Origin: Pararhizobium_B sp963838155 | GTDB taxonomy: Bacteria; Pseudomonadota; Alphaproteobacteria; Rhizobiales; Rhizobiaceae | DNA: 64,000 bases | Direction: 5' to 3' | Assembly: GCA_963838155.1 (NCBI GenBank) | Contig: CAWIQE010000002.1 | Coordinates: 310,001-374,000 of the forward strand | Shown here: one piece after another, positions 34,802 to 42,907 of the stretch | Layout: the number at the start of each line of letters is the position of its first letter | Numbering within the stretch: the first letter of the stretch is position 1 | Program-made: the position numbers and the translations under genes | Notes under the pieces: model-generated | What the model was told of the DNA's origin: nothing | Seen by the model: only the letters and a program-made list of their open reading frames with translations | Database searches by the model: none

Positions 34802-37291
34802 ATGATTTCAGACGATGACAATATCCCTTTCTTCGGGGATGATGCGACGCCCGCGCGGGCGTCGACGGGTGGCGGCATAGCCGCGCGCGCGATGGCGGCC
34901 CGCAATGCGGCGCGTGCCCCCGCCTCCTACCTCGCGGGCCTCAATCCCGAACAGGCCGAGGCCATCGAGACGCTGGACGGGCCGCTGCTGGTGCTGGCCG
35001 GGGCCGGTACCGGCAAGACGCGGGTGCTGACGACGCGCATCGCCCACATCCTCGCCACCGGGCGGGCCTATCCCTCCCAGATCCTTTCGGTCACCTTCAC
35101 CAACAAGGCGGCGCGGGAGATGAAGGAGCGCATCGGCCTTCTCGTCGGCCATGCGGTCGAGGGCATGCCCTGGCTCGGCACGTTTCACTCGATCGGCGTC
35201 AGGATGCTCCGCCGGCACGCCGAGCTGGCGGGCCTTCGCTCGGACTTCACCATTCTCGACACCGACGACGTCGTCCGCCTCCTCAAGCAGCTGATCCAGG
35301 CGGAGGGGCTCGACGACAAGCGCTGGCCGGCCCGCCAGTTCGCCCAGATGATCGACGGCTGGAAGAACAAGGGCCTGAACCCGCCCGACATTCCCGAAGG
35401 CGACGCGCGGGCCTTCGCCAACGGCAAGGGCCGCGAACTCTATGCCGCCTACCAGGCGCGGCTGAGAACGCTGAATGCGTGCGACTTCGGCGACCTGCTC
35501 ATGCATCCGGTCCGGATCTTCCGCGAACACCCGGACGTGCTGGAGAGCTATCACGAGCGGTTCAAGTACATTCTGGTCGACGAGTACCAGGACACCAATA
35601 CCGCCCAGTACCTGTGGCTGCGGCTCCTGGCCCAGCGGCCGAAGGCGCGGGGCGGCGCGCCCGCGACGGTCAATATCTGCTGCGTGGGCGACGACGACCA
35701 GTCGATCTACGGGTGGCGCGGGGCGGAGGTCGACAACATCCTGCGCTTCGAGAAGGACTTTCCGGGCGCCCGGGTCATCCGGCTCGAGCGCAACTACCGC
35801 TCGACCGCACACATCCTCGGAGCGGCCTCGCACCTCATATCCAACAACGAGGGACGGCTCGGCAAGACGCTGTTCACCGAAAGCGACGATCCCGACGACG
35901 AGAAGGTGCATGTGCACGCCGCCTGGGACTCGGAGGAAGAGGCCCGGGCGATCGGCGAGGAGATCGAGCAGCTGCAGCGTTCGGGCCATGCGCTCAACGA
36001 CGTCGCCATTCTGGTGCGCGCCTCCTTCCAGATGCGCGAGTTCGAGGACCGGTTCGTCACGCTCGGCCTGAACTATCGCGTCATCGGCGGGCCGCGCTTC
36101 TACGAGCGGCTGGAGATCCGCGACGCCATGGCGTATCTCCGGGTGGTCTGCCAGCCGGCCGACGACCTGGCCTTCGAGCGCATCGTCAACACGCCGAAGC
36201 GGGGCCTCGGCGACGCCACCATACGCCAGCTTCACGACTACGCCCGTTCCCGCGACATTCCGATGCTGCAGGCGGCGGCGGACCTGGTGATGACGGAAGA
36301 GCTGAAGCCGAAGCCCCGAAAGAGCCTCGGCGACGTCGTCGCCAACTTCCGGCGCTGGTCCGACCTGCTGGACTCCACGCCGCATACCGAGCTGACCGAG
36401 CAGATCCTGGAGGAATCCGGCTACACCGAGATGTGGCAGAACGACCGCTCGGCCGAGGCGCCGGGCCGGCTGGAAAACCTCAAGGAGCTCGTCCGCTCCA
36501 TGGAGGATTTCGAATCGCTGCCGGGTTTCCTCGAACACATCGCGCTCGTCATGGACGCCGAGCAGAACGAGGAGATGGATGCGGTCAACATCATGACGCT
36601 GCATTCCGCCAAGGGCCTCGAATTCGAGACCGTCTGCCTGCCGGGCTGGGAAGAAGGCCTGTTTCCCCACCAGCGGGCGCTCGACGAGGGCGGGCGCGCC
36701 GGGCTCGAGGAGGAGCGCCGGCTGGCCTATGTGGGGCTGACGCGCGCCAAGAAGCGCGCGCATCTCTGGTTCGTCTCGAACCGGCGGATCCATGGGCTGT
36801 GGCAGTCCACCCTGCCCTCGCGCTTTCTCGACGAGCTGCCGGAAGCCCATGTCGAAGTGGCCGAGCAGGACATGAGCTACGGCGGCTACGGCGTCGGCGG
36901 GTACGGCAGCCGCGCGACGTCTGGAGGGCCCTACGGAGCCTCCCGCTTCGACAGCGCCGAGCCTTTCGAGAACGCCTACCAGACTCCGGGCTGGCGCCGG
37001 GCGCAGGCCAATCGCAACGAGGCGACGCGGACGAACTGGGGCAGCCGGTCCGGCCACGCCGTCGAACGGATCGCCTATGGCGAATCGGGACCGCGCGGGC
37101 GGACCATCGAGGGCGAACTCGTGGCGAAGTCCACGACCGACGTTCCGTCGTCCTTTTCCGTCGGAGACCGGGTTTTCCACATGAAATTCGGGAACGGAAA
37201 CGTGGCGGCGGTCGACGGGAACAAGCTGACCGTCGATTTCGACAAGGCCGGCCAAAAGCGCGTGCTCGATGGCTTCGTCCAGGCCGTCTGA
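34802..37291 (+). CDS. uvrD: ATP-dependent DNA helicase UvrD/PcrA
   Basis: 829-residue superfamily 1A helicase for nucleotide-excision and mismatch repair. Motif I is LAGAGTGKTRVL (about 66-77), Ia is SVTFTNKAAREMKERI, II is LVDEYQDTN, III is GDDDQSIYGWRGAE, IV is RLERNYRS, V is TLHSAKGLEFETV and VI is YVGLTRAKKR, all intact. The C-terminal Tudor-like domain that contacts RNA polymerase is present (VGDRVFHMKFGNGNV). A ~40-residue low-complexity N-terminal extension precedes the helicase. ATG at 34802 is used in preference to an in-frame TTG three codons earlier. Confidence 0.96.
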   Translation: MISDDDNIPFFGDDATPARASTGGGIAARAMAARNAARAPASYLAGLNPEQAEAIETLDGPLLVLAGAGTGKTRVLTTRIAHILATGRAYPSQILSVTFTNKAAREMKERIGLLVGHAVEGMPWLGTFHSIGVRMLRRHAELAGLRSDFTILDTDDVVRLLKQLIQAEGLDDKRWPARQFAQMIDGWKNKGLNPPDIPEGDARAFANGKGRELYAAYQARLRTLNACDFGDLLMHPVRIFREHPDVLESYHERFKYILVDEYQDTNTAQYLWLRLLAQRPKARGGAPATVNICCVGDDDQSIYGWRGAEVDNILRFEKDFPGARVIRLERNYRSTAHILGAASHLISNNEGRLGKTLFTESDDPDDEKVHVHAAWDSEEEARAIGEEIEQLQRSGHALNDVAILVRASFQMREFEDRFVTLGLNYRVIGGPRFYERLEIRDAMAYLRVVCQPADDLAFERIVNTPKRGLGDATIRQLHDYARSRDIPMLQAAADLVMTEELKPKPRKSLGDVVANFRRWSDLLDSTPHTELTEQILEESGYTEMWQNDRSAEAPGRLENLKELVRSMEDFESLPGFLEHIALVMDAEQNEEMDAVNIMTLHSAKGLEFETVCLPGWEEGLFPHQRALDEGGRAGLEEERRLAYVGLTRAKKRAHLWFVSNRRIHGLWQSTLPSRFLDELPEAHVEVAEQDMSYGGYGVGGYGSRATSGGPYGASRFDSAEPFENAYQTPGWRRAQANRNEATRTNWGSRSGHAVERIAYGESGPRGRTIEGELVAKSTTDVPSSFSVGDRVFHMKFGNGNVAAVDGNKLTVDFDKAGQKRVLDGFVQAV

Positions 37292-37315
37292 CCGGCAAAT
37301 TCCCCCGGCAAGGGC

Positions 37316-37458
37316 GCCAAACCGGTTTCCGCTTTTCCTGGAATTGAGTCTTGGTTTGCGCAATTCCGGACGGAAAACCGGTTTCCACTTTTCCTGGAAT
37401 TGATTCTTGGTTTGCGCAATTCCGGACGGAAAACCGGTTTCCACTTTTCCTGGAATTG
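37316..37458. repeat. Array of three GGACGGAAAACCGG repeats (56-bp period)
   Basis: One 5'-truncated copy (37316-37347) and two full copies (37361-37402, 37417-37458), each flanked by CAATTCC and GGAATTG arms. Full copies start exactly 56 bp apart and the spacers are nearly identical. It lies just after the uvrD stop. Confidence 0.85.
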
Positions 37459-37538
37459 CTCTACATAACTGGCTTTGGGCGTTTCGGGACCGAGGAGCGG
37501 TGCCATCGTCCTGGAAACGCTTTCGAACGGGGATGATC

Positions 37539-37781
37539 ATGGATTCCGAGCATTTTGCCGTCATGCTTATGGTGGTTTTCGGCAGCCTCGTGCTGGGAGC
37601 CCTCATGACCATCGGCGTGGCCTGGCACGACAAGCCGACATTCCTCTTCGCCCTGGCCGCGACCATCTGCGCGTGGTGCGCCGCCTTCCCGGTGCTTTTC
37701 GACAAACCCCGTCTCTACGGCATCCTGCTCGTCGTCTGCGTCGTGCTCACCGCCGGCTCGATCGTCAGCCTCATCAACTGA
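37539..37781 (+). CDS. Small membrane protein with about three hydrophobic segments
   Basis: 80 residues beginning MDSEHFAVMLMVVFGSLVLG, almost entirely hydrophobic, with helices at about 6-25, 33-50 and 56-76. GGGG lies about six bases before this ATG; another in-frame ATG two codons earlier is also possible. It is bracketed by repeat copies on both sides, as if inserted or preserved between them. No family recognised. Confidence 0.6.
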   Translation: MDSEHFAVMLMVVFGSLVLGALMTIGVAWHDKPTFLFALAATICAWCAAFPVLFDKPRLYGILLVVCVVLTAGSIVSLIN

Positions 37782-37785
37782 CGCC

Positions 37786-37824
37786 CTCCGGACGGAAAAC
37801 CGGTTCCCACTTTTCCTGCAGTTG
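37786..37824. repeat. Single GGACGGAAAACCGG repeat copy
   Basis: CCGGACGGAAAACCGG followed by TTCCCACTTTTCCTGCAGTTG, five bases after the stop of the small membrane protein gene and 32 bp before the speB start. The right arm has diverged (CTGCAGTTG instead of CTGGAATTG). Confidence 0.75.
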
Positions 37825-37855
37825 ATTTAGGGTGCCGGCCAACAGGGAGGGGCCG

Positions 37856-38809
37856 ATGCCATCGACGACGATCGACAACGCCTTCGCGGCGCGTAGGAAA
37901 ACCGGTGCCGCGAGCGACCCGACCTACGCCGGGGCGCTGTCCTTCATGCGGCGGCCGTTCACGAAGTCGGTGAAGGGGGCGGACGTCGTGGTCTGGGGCA
38001 TTCCCTTCGACGCGGCGGTGTCGAACCGGCCCGGAGCGCGATTCGGGCCCCAGGCGATCCGCCGTGCCTCGGCCATCTTCGACAACGATCCGCAGTATCC
38101 GTTCGGCCGCGATCTCTTCGCCGACATGGCCGTCGTCGACCATGGCGACTGCCTTCTCGACTATGGCGACCACCGGAAGACGCCGGCCCTGATCGAGCGC
38201 GAGGCGGCGCGGATCCTGAAAGCCGGCGCCTTCCTGCTGTCGCTGGGCGGCGACCATTTCGTCACATGGCCGCTCCTCAAGGCCCATGCGGCACGGCACG
38301 GCCCCCTCGCCCTCGTTCAGTTCGACGCGCACCAGGACACATGGGACGACGACGGCCGGCGCATCGACCACGGTTCCTTCGTGGGGCGGGCCGTGCGCGA
38401 CGGCCTCGTCGATCCCGACCTGTCGATCCAGATCGGGGTGCGCACCCACGCCCCCGCGGATTTCGGCATCCAGATCGTGCATGGCCACGAGGTGGAGGAG
38501 ATGAACGGCCACGACCTCGCCGATACGATCGAGCGGCGCACGGCGGGCCATCCGGTCTACCTGACCTTCGACATCGACTGCCTCGATCCGGCCTTCGCGC
38601 CCGGTACGGGGACGCCCGTGGCGGGCGGCCCGTCGACGGCCAAGGTGCTGTCGACGCTGCGCCGGCTCGGGCGCCTGGACATCCGCGGCGCCGACGTCGT
38701 CGAAGTCGCGCCTGCCTACGACCACGCGGACGTGACCGCCATTGCGGGCGCAACGGTGGCCATGTATATGCTCGGCCTGCACGCGCAACGACTTGCGGAG
38801 AAGCGCTGA
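37856..38809 (+). CDS. speB: Agmatinase (ureohydrolase family)
   Basis: 317 residues. Binuclear manganese hydrolase that splits agmatine into putrescine and urea. The metal ligands are in GGDHF (about 125-129), FDAHQDTW (Asp, His, Asp) and TFDIDCLDPAFAPGTGTP (two Asp). The family blocks GIPFDAAVSNRPGARFGPQAIR and FLLSLGGDH are intact. The enzyme could instead be a related guanidino-acid hydrolase, since agmatinase-like proteins cannot be told apart safely by eye. AGGGAGGGG precedes the ATG at 37856. It is followed by argC, an arginine-pathway gene, 78 bp downstream. Confidence 0.88.
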   Translation: MPSTTIDNAFAARRKTGAASDPTYAGALSFMRRPFTKSVKGADVVVWGIPFDAAVSNRPGARFGPQAIRRASAIFDNDPQYPFGRDLFADMAVVDHGDCLLDYGDHRKTPALIEREAARILKAGAFLLSLGGDHFVTWPLLKAHAARHGPLALVQFDAHQDTWDDDGRRIDHGSFVGRAVRDGLVDPDLSIQIGVRTHAPADFGIQIVHGHEVEEMNGHDLADTIERRTAGHPVYLTFDIDCLDPAFAPGTGTPVAGGPSTAKVLSTLRRLGRLDIRGADVVEVAPAYDHADVTAIAGATVAMYMLGLHAQRLAEKR

Positions 38810-38887
38810 CAAACCGAGTCCGCTGGTTTCGTCCACGATCGAGCTTCGCGCGGCAAGCGATTGGAAACACTGGCCAGGGAGCCGCTC

Positions 38888-39820
38888 ATGAAGCCGAAAA
38901 TCTTCATCGACGGGGAACACGGAACGACCGGGCTTCAAATCCGGTCCCGCCTCGCCGGGCGTTCCGATCTCGACGTCCTTTCCATCGCCGAGGCCGAGCG
39001 TCGCGACGCGGCACGGCGCGAAGAGCTGCTGAACGCGGCCGACGTCGCGATCCTGTGCCTGCCCGACGACGCCTCGCGGGAGGCCGTGGCTATGCTCGAC
39101 GGCAACAATTCGGTGCGCATCATCGATACGAGCACCGCGCATCGCATCGATCCGACCTGGGTCTACGGCTTCGCCGAGATGGACGAAGGCCAGCCGGACA
39201 GGATCCGGTCCGCCCGGCTCGTGGCAAATCCGGGGTGCTACCCGACCGGGGCGATCGGCCTCGCTCGGCCGCTGAGGGCCAAAGGCGTCCTCCCGGACGA
39301 CTATCCGGTGAGCTTCAATGCGGTGTCCGGCTACACCGGAGGCGGAAAGCAGATGATCGCGCAGATGGAGGACGGCACGCGAGAGGACGCGATCGCCGCG
39401 CCGCACTTCGTCTACGCGCTGCCGCTCAAGCACAAGCACATTCCGGAGATGAAGACGCACGGCCTGTTGAGCCGGACGCCCATCTTCTCGCCGTCGGTCG
39501 GGCGCTTCGCCCAGGGCATGATCGTCCAGATGCCGCTCTATCTGGAGGACCTGAACGGGTCGCCGACGCTGGACGACATCCATGGCCTGCTCCGCGACCA
39601 CTATGCCGGGCAATCGGTGGTGGAGGTGGTGCCGCTCGCCGAAAGCCGGGAAATCGCGCGGCTCGACCCGACCGCGCTCAATGGGACGGACCGCATGCGC
39701 ATCTTCGTCTTCGGAACACCCGGAACGGGGCACGTCAACCTGGTCGCCCTGCTCGACAACCTCGGCAAGGGCGCCTCGGGCGCGGCCGTTCAGAACATGA
39801 ACCTGATGCTGGCCGGCTGA
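38888..39820 (+). CDS. argC: N-acetyl-gamma-glutamyl-phosphate reductase (type 2)
   Basis: 310 residues. Catalyses the NADPH-dependent third step of arginine biosynthesis. The Rossmann start is IFIDGEHGTTGLQI (the type 2 form lacks the longer N-terminus of type 1). The catalytic cysteine is in NPGCYPTGA (Cys117), and HKHIPEM and the FVFGTPGTGHVNL end block are typical. Length matches the short type 2 subfamily. AGGGAG precedes the ATG at 38888. It ends five bases before the convergent ctaA gene. Confidence 0.93.
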   Translation: MKPKIFIDGEHGTTGLQIRSRLAGRSDLDVLSIAEAERRDAARREELLNAADVAILCLPDDASREAVAMLDGNNSVRIIDTSTAHRIDPTWVYGFAEMDEGQPDRIRSARLVANPGCYPTGAIGLARPLRAKGVLPDDYPVSFNAVSGYTGGGKQMIAQMEDGTREDAIAAPHFVYALPLKHKHIPEMKTHGLLSRTPIFSPSVGRFAQGMIVQMPLYLEDLNGSPTLDDIHGLLRDHYAGQSVVEVVPLAESREIARLDPTALNGTDRMRIFVFGTPGTGHVNLVALLDNLGKGASGAAVQNMNLMLAG

Positions 39821-39824
39821 CGGC

Positions 39825-40935
39825 TCAGGCCGGGCGCCGGGCGATTTCGGCCCCCGCCGGCAGAGGATAGCCGCCGACCAGGCCGCGCCAGTGCATCACC
39901 GAAAAGGCGAGCACGACGATCGCCCATGCCTGATGCGTGAGCGCGAGGTCGATCGGCACCTGCAGGACGAGCGTCGCGATCCCGAGGGCGGCCTGGATGG
40001 TCACTACGACGAAGAACAGCGTCGCGCGGCGGCCGTGCGGGCCCGCCGGAACGAGGGCGAGCGTGGCGACCATCTGGACCAGGGCCACGGCCCAGAGCAG
40101 GTAGGCGTTCGTCCTGTGCACGAACTGCACGAGCTTGGGGTTCTCGAAGAAATTGTGCCAGAGCGGGTGGAGCGGGAACATGTGGGCGGGCACGACGGCA
40201 CCGTCCATGAGCGGCCAGGTGTTGTACGAAAGGCCGGCGTCGAGGCCCGCCACCAATCCGCCCAGATAGATCTGCAGCAGGACGAGCGCCGCCACCAGCC
40301 CCCCGAGGCCGACGAGAACGCGCGGGACCGGCACATGCGGGCTGCGCGTCGGCGCGAGACCGCGCATGACCCAGGCGATGGCGGAGAAGATGATGCAGGC
40401 GAGCGTCAGGTGCGTCGCCAGGCGGTACTGGCTGACGTCCGTCCTGACGGCAAGGCCCGAGGAGACCATCCACCAGCCGATCGCGCCCTGCAGTCCGCCG
40501 AGGAGCAATATGCCGAGCAGCGGCAGCTTGAGCCTGTTCTCCAGCTTGCCGGCCGCCCAGAAGGCGAAGAACGGAAGCGCGAACAGGAGGCCGACGCTCC
40601 TCGCCAGGAGCCGGTGCGCCCACTCCCACCAAAAAATGCCCTTGAACTGGGACAGCGTCATGCCCTGGTTCAGTTCCCGGTATTCGGGGATCTGCTTGTA
40701 GAGGTTGAATTCCTGCTGCCACTCCGCCTGGTCGAGCGGCGGGACGACGCCGTGGATCGGCTTCCACTGGGTGATGGAAAGTCCCGAATGGGTCAAGCCG
40801 GGTGGCGCCGCCGACCACCACGAGCGAGAATATGGCCAGCATGACCACGCCCAGCCAGATCCGCACCCAACGCCGATCGGCGTAGACCTTCGTCCGGGCC
40901 ACATCGCCGACCGCGGCGGTATCCAATGTCGTCAT
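39825..40935 (-). CDS. ctaA: Heme A synthase (COX15/CtaA), disrupted by a one-base frameshift
   Basis: Polytopic enzyme that oxidises heme O to heme A for cytochrome oxidase. The downstream frame holds the conserved body (SGLSITQWKPIHGVVPPL, WEWAHRLLAR with heme-ligand His, THLTLACIIF, HRTNAYLLW, THQAWA). The correct N-terminus (RWVRIWLGVVMLAIFSLVVV) is in another frame and switches near 40795, where one extra A (plus strand) sits in GGTCAAGCC. Removing it restores RLTHSGLS and a 369-residue protein of normal length. Helices and heme-ligand His residues are otherwise complete, which favours sequence error or a very recent mutation. Confidence 0.88.
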
Positions 40936-41075
40936 GACCTCTGCCCTTTGCGTTTCGCCGTGACATGCCCCATGGTGCGCGCGAAAACAAGACGAAGCCC
41001 GCGATTTGCGGCATGCCGTCGCGGCCGCCGCGGCGAAATCGCCGGCGCGGGCCCAAGGACAGGGCGGGCGAGTTC

Positions 41076-41303
41076 ATGCCGGTGCGCTTGAAAAGACTGA
41101 TCGGCACCTTCGTCATTCTCGGGCTGGTGGTGGTCTATGCGTTCTTCGCCATGACGATCGCGACCTACCGGCTCGCCGGAACGGCCTGGTGGGAGCAGCT
41201 TCTCTATTTCCTCCTGACGGGCGTCCTCTGGGTCGTCCCGGCTATGGTGGTGATCAGCTGGATGGAGCGCCCGCCGAGCCGGCGGGACGACACCGGTTCC
41301 TAA
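41076..41303 (+). CDS. DUF2842 small membrane protein
   Basis: 75 residues with two membrane helices (about 9-28 IGTFVILGLVVVYAFFAMTI and 40-60 LYFLLTGVLWVVPAMVVISW) and the WMERP end typical of DUF2842. Alphaproteobacterial family of unknown function often found beside ctaA, with which it is divergent here. A purine-rich site (AGGGCGGGCGAG) lies upstream of the ATG. Confidence 0.8.
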   Translation: MPVRLKRLIGTFVILGLVVVYAFFAMTIATYRLAGTAWWEQLLYFLLTGVLWVVPAMVVISWMERPPSRRDDTGS

Positions 41304-41348
41304 AACCGCGCCGCGTTTCACGCGAACGACCACCTCTTGTCCCTGGCC

Positions 41349-41502
41349 TTCCGGACGGAAAACCGGTGCCCACTTTTCCTGGAATTCAAGTTTTCTCTCT
41401 ACGCAATTCCGGACGGAAAACCGGTGCCCACTTTTCCTGGAATTGAGTTTTCTCTCTCGAAATTCCGGACGGAAAACCGGTTCCCACTTTTCCTGGAATT
41501 GC
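41349..41502. repeat. Array of three GGACGGAAAACCGG repeats (about 56-bp period)
   Basis: Copies at 41349-41386, 41404-41445 and 41460-41502 with nearly identical spacers (AGTTTTCTCTCT). The CAATTCC/GGAATTG arms are best preserved here, giving an imperfect hairpin for each unit. It lies between DUF2842 and the exopolysaccharide locus. Confidence 0.85.
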
Positions 41503-41569
41503 TCTAAACCAGACGTTAACCAGTTCGGCACATTTCGAGGTTTCGGAGCCATTTCCGGGCACCTTCGCC

Positions 41570-42877
41570 ATGCATTCTCATCAATTGTTCGTCATATCGT
41601 GGGATCAAGACGTTTCACGCAGTCAACTCCAGAGCCGGCGAATGGAAACCATCGTAGCCAACAGGCTGGGCGAGCAGGCGGGCGAAGGGCGATACGCGGT
41701 TCGGCGCGGTGGTCCGGCGGCGGCACCGGGAGCGGTCGGCGGTACGCTCGCCGTCGATGTCCATCGCTCGATGGCGGACGTCCAGCTTCTCTGGCGCAGC
41801 ATGGAGGCGACCCAGTGCTGCCCCGTTCACCAGACCTACGACTGGTGCCGGTGCTGGGTGGAGGCGACAAGCCCCGACCTTGCCGTCGCGGTCGGCCGGA
41901 TCGACGGCGAGGCCGCTTTCCTGCTGCCGCTCGAGATCGTCGCCCGGCAGGGGGTGCGCGTGGCGCGCTACATCGCGACGCCCTTCAGCAATATCAACAA
42001 CGGCATCTTCACCGAAGCCGGGCAGCGCTTTCTCGCAGGGGCAAGCGCGGCCGGTGCCCTTTCGAGCGAGTTCCGGCGGCAGGCGCCCGACATAGACTGC
42101 CTCGTTCTCGACAAGCTTCCCGTCGACTGGCGCGGCGAACGGCATCCGATGGCCGGGCTGCCGCATGTCCGCAGCGCCAGCCATGCCTTCCAGATCACCC
42201 TCGGCTGCTCGTTCGACGCGCTGCTCGCCAGGACGAACGGCAAGCGCAAGCGCAAGAAATACCGCACCTCCACCCGCCGCCTGGAAGCGGCCGGCGGTTG
42301 GGAGCATATCATCGCGGAAACGGCGGAGGACGCCCTCGACCTGCTGGAGGTCTTCTTCGTGCAAAAGGGCGAACGGCTCCGGGCGCAGGGGCTTCCGGAC
42401 GTCTTCGCGCCGGAGGGCGCCCGCCTCTTCTTCCGCAACCTCGCGCGGCAAATGCCGCATGGCGACCGCCATCTCCTTCAGCTTCACGCCATCCGTCTCG
42501 GAGGCGCCGACGGCCGGCTGTGCGCCATCGCCGGGCTTTCGCGCAAGGGCGACCACCTGATCTGCCAGTTCGCCTCCGTCGACGACAAGGCATGCCCTGA
42601 CAGCTCCCCGGGTGAACTCCTGTTCCATCTGATGATCGAGAAGGCCTGCGGGGAGCAGGCGGCCGTCTTCGATTTCGGCATCGGCGACCAGCGCTACAAG
42701 CGCTCCTGGTGCGACGTCGAGACCCCGCACCACGACGTGGTGCTGCCGCTGACCGCGCGCGGGCGCCTCTATGCGGCGGGATACCGTTCGGCGATCGCCG
42801 CGAAACGGTTCGTCAAGCAGAACCCGAAGGCGCTCGGCATCGCGAACCGCCTGCGGGCGCTCTCCGCAAGACGCTGA
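41570..42877 (+). CDS. CelD/BcsL-family acetyltransferase (GNAT-like) for polysaccharide
   Basis: 435 residues. Two weakly similar GNAT folds; the second contains the family block FDFGIGDQRYKRSWCD near residue 370 and a basic KRKRKKYRTSTRR stretch near residue 220. Members are encoded in polysaccharide clusters and are thought to acyl-modify sugars, or to act like FemAB enzymes, in the cytoplasm. Neighbours here are chain-length, export and priming genes, supporting that role. The start is uncertain: ATG at 41570 or at 41642 (METIVAN), neither with a clear ribosome site; conserved sequence begins after both. Confidence 0.8.
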   Translation: MHSHQLFVISWDQDVSRSQLQSRRMETIVANRLGEQAGEGRYAVRRGGPAAAPGAVGGTLAVDVHRSMADVQLLWRSMEATQCCPVHQTYDWCRCWVEATSPDLAVAVGRIDGEAAFLLPLEIVARQGVRVARYIATPFSNINNGIFTEAGQRFLAGASAAGALSSEFRRQAPDIDCLVLDKLPVDWRGERHPMAGLPHVRSASHAFQITLGCSFDALLARTNGKRKRKKYRTSTRRLEAAGGWEHIIAETAEDALDLLEVFFVQKGERLRAQGLPDVFAPEGARLFFRNLARQMPHGDRHLLQLHAIRLGGADGRLCAIAGLSRKGDHLICQFASVDDKACPDSSPGELLFHLMIEKACGEQAAVFDFGIGDQRYKRSWCDVETPHHDVVLPLTARGRLYAAGYRSAIAAKRFVKQNPKALGIANRLRALSARR

Positions 42878-42907
42878 CCGCCGGGTCGGCGTGACCGAGC
42901 GGCGAGC

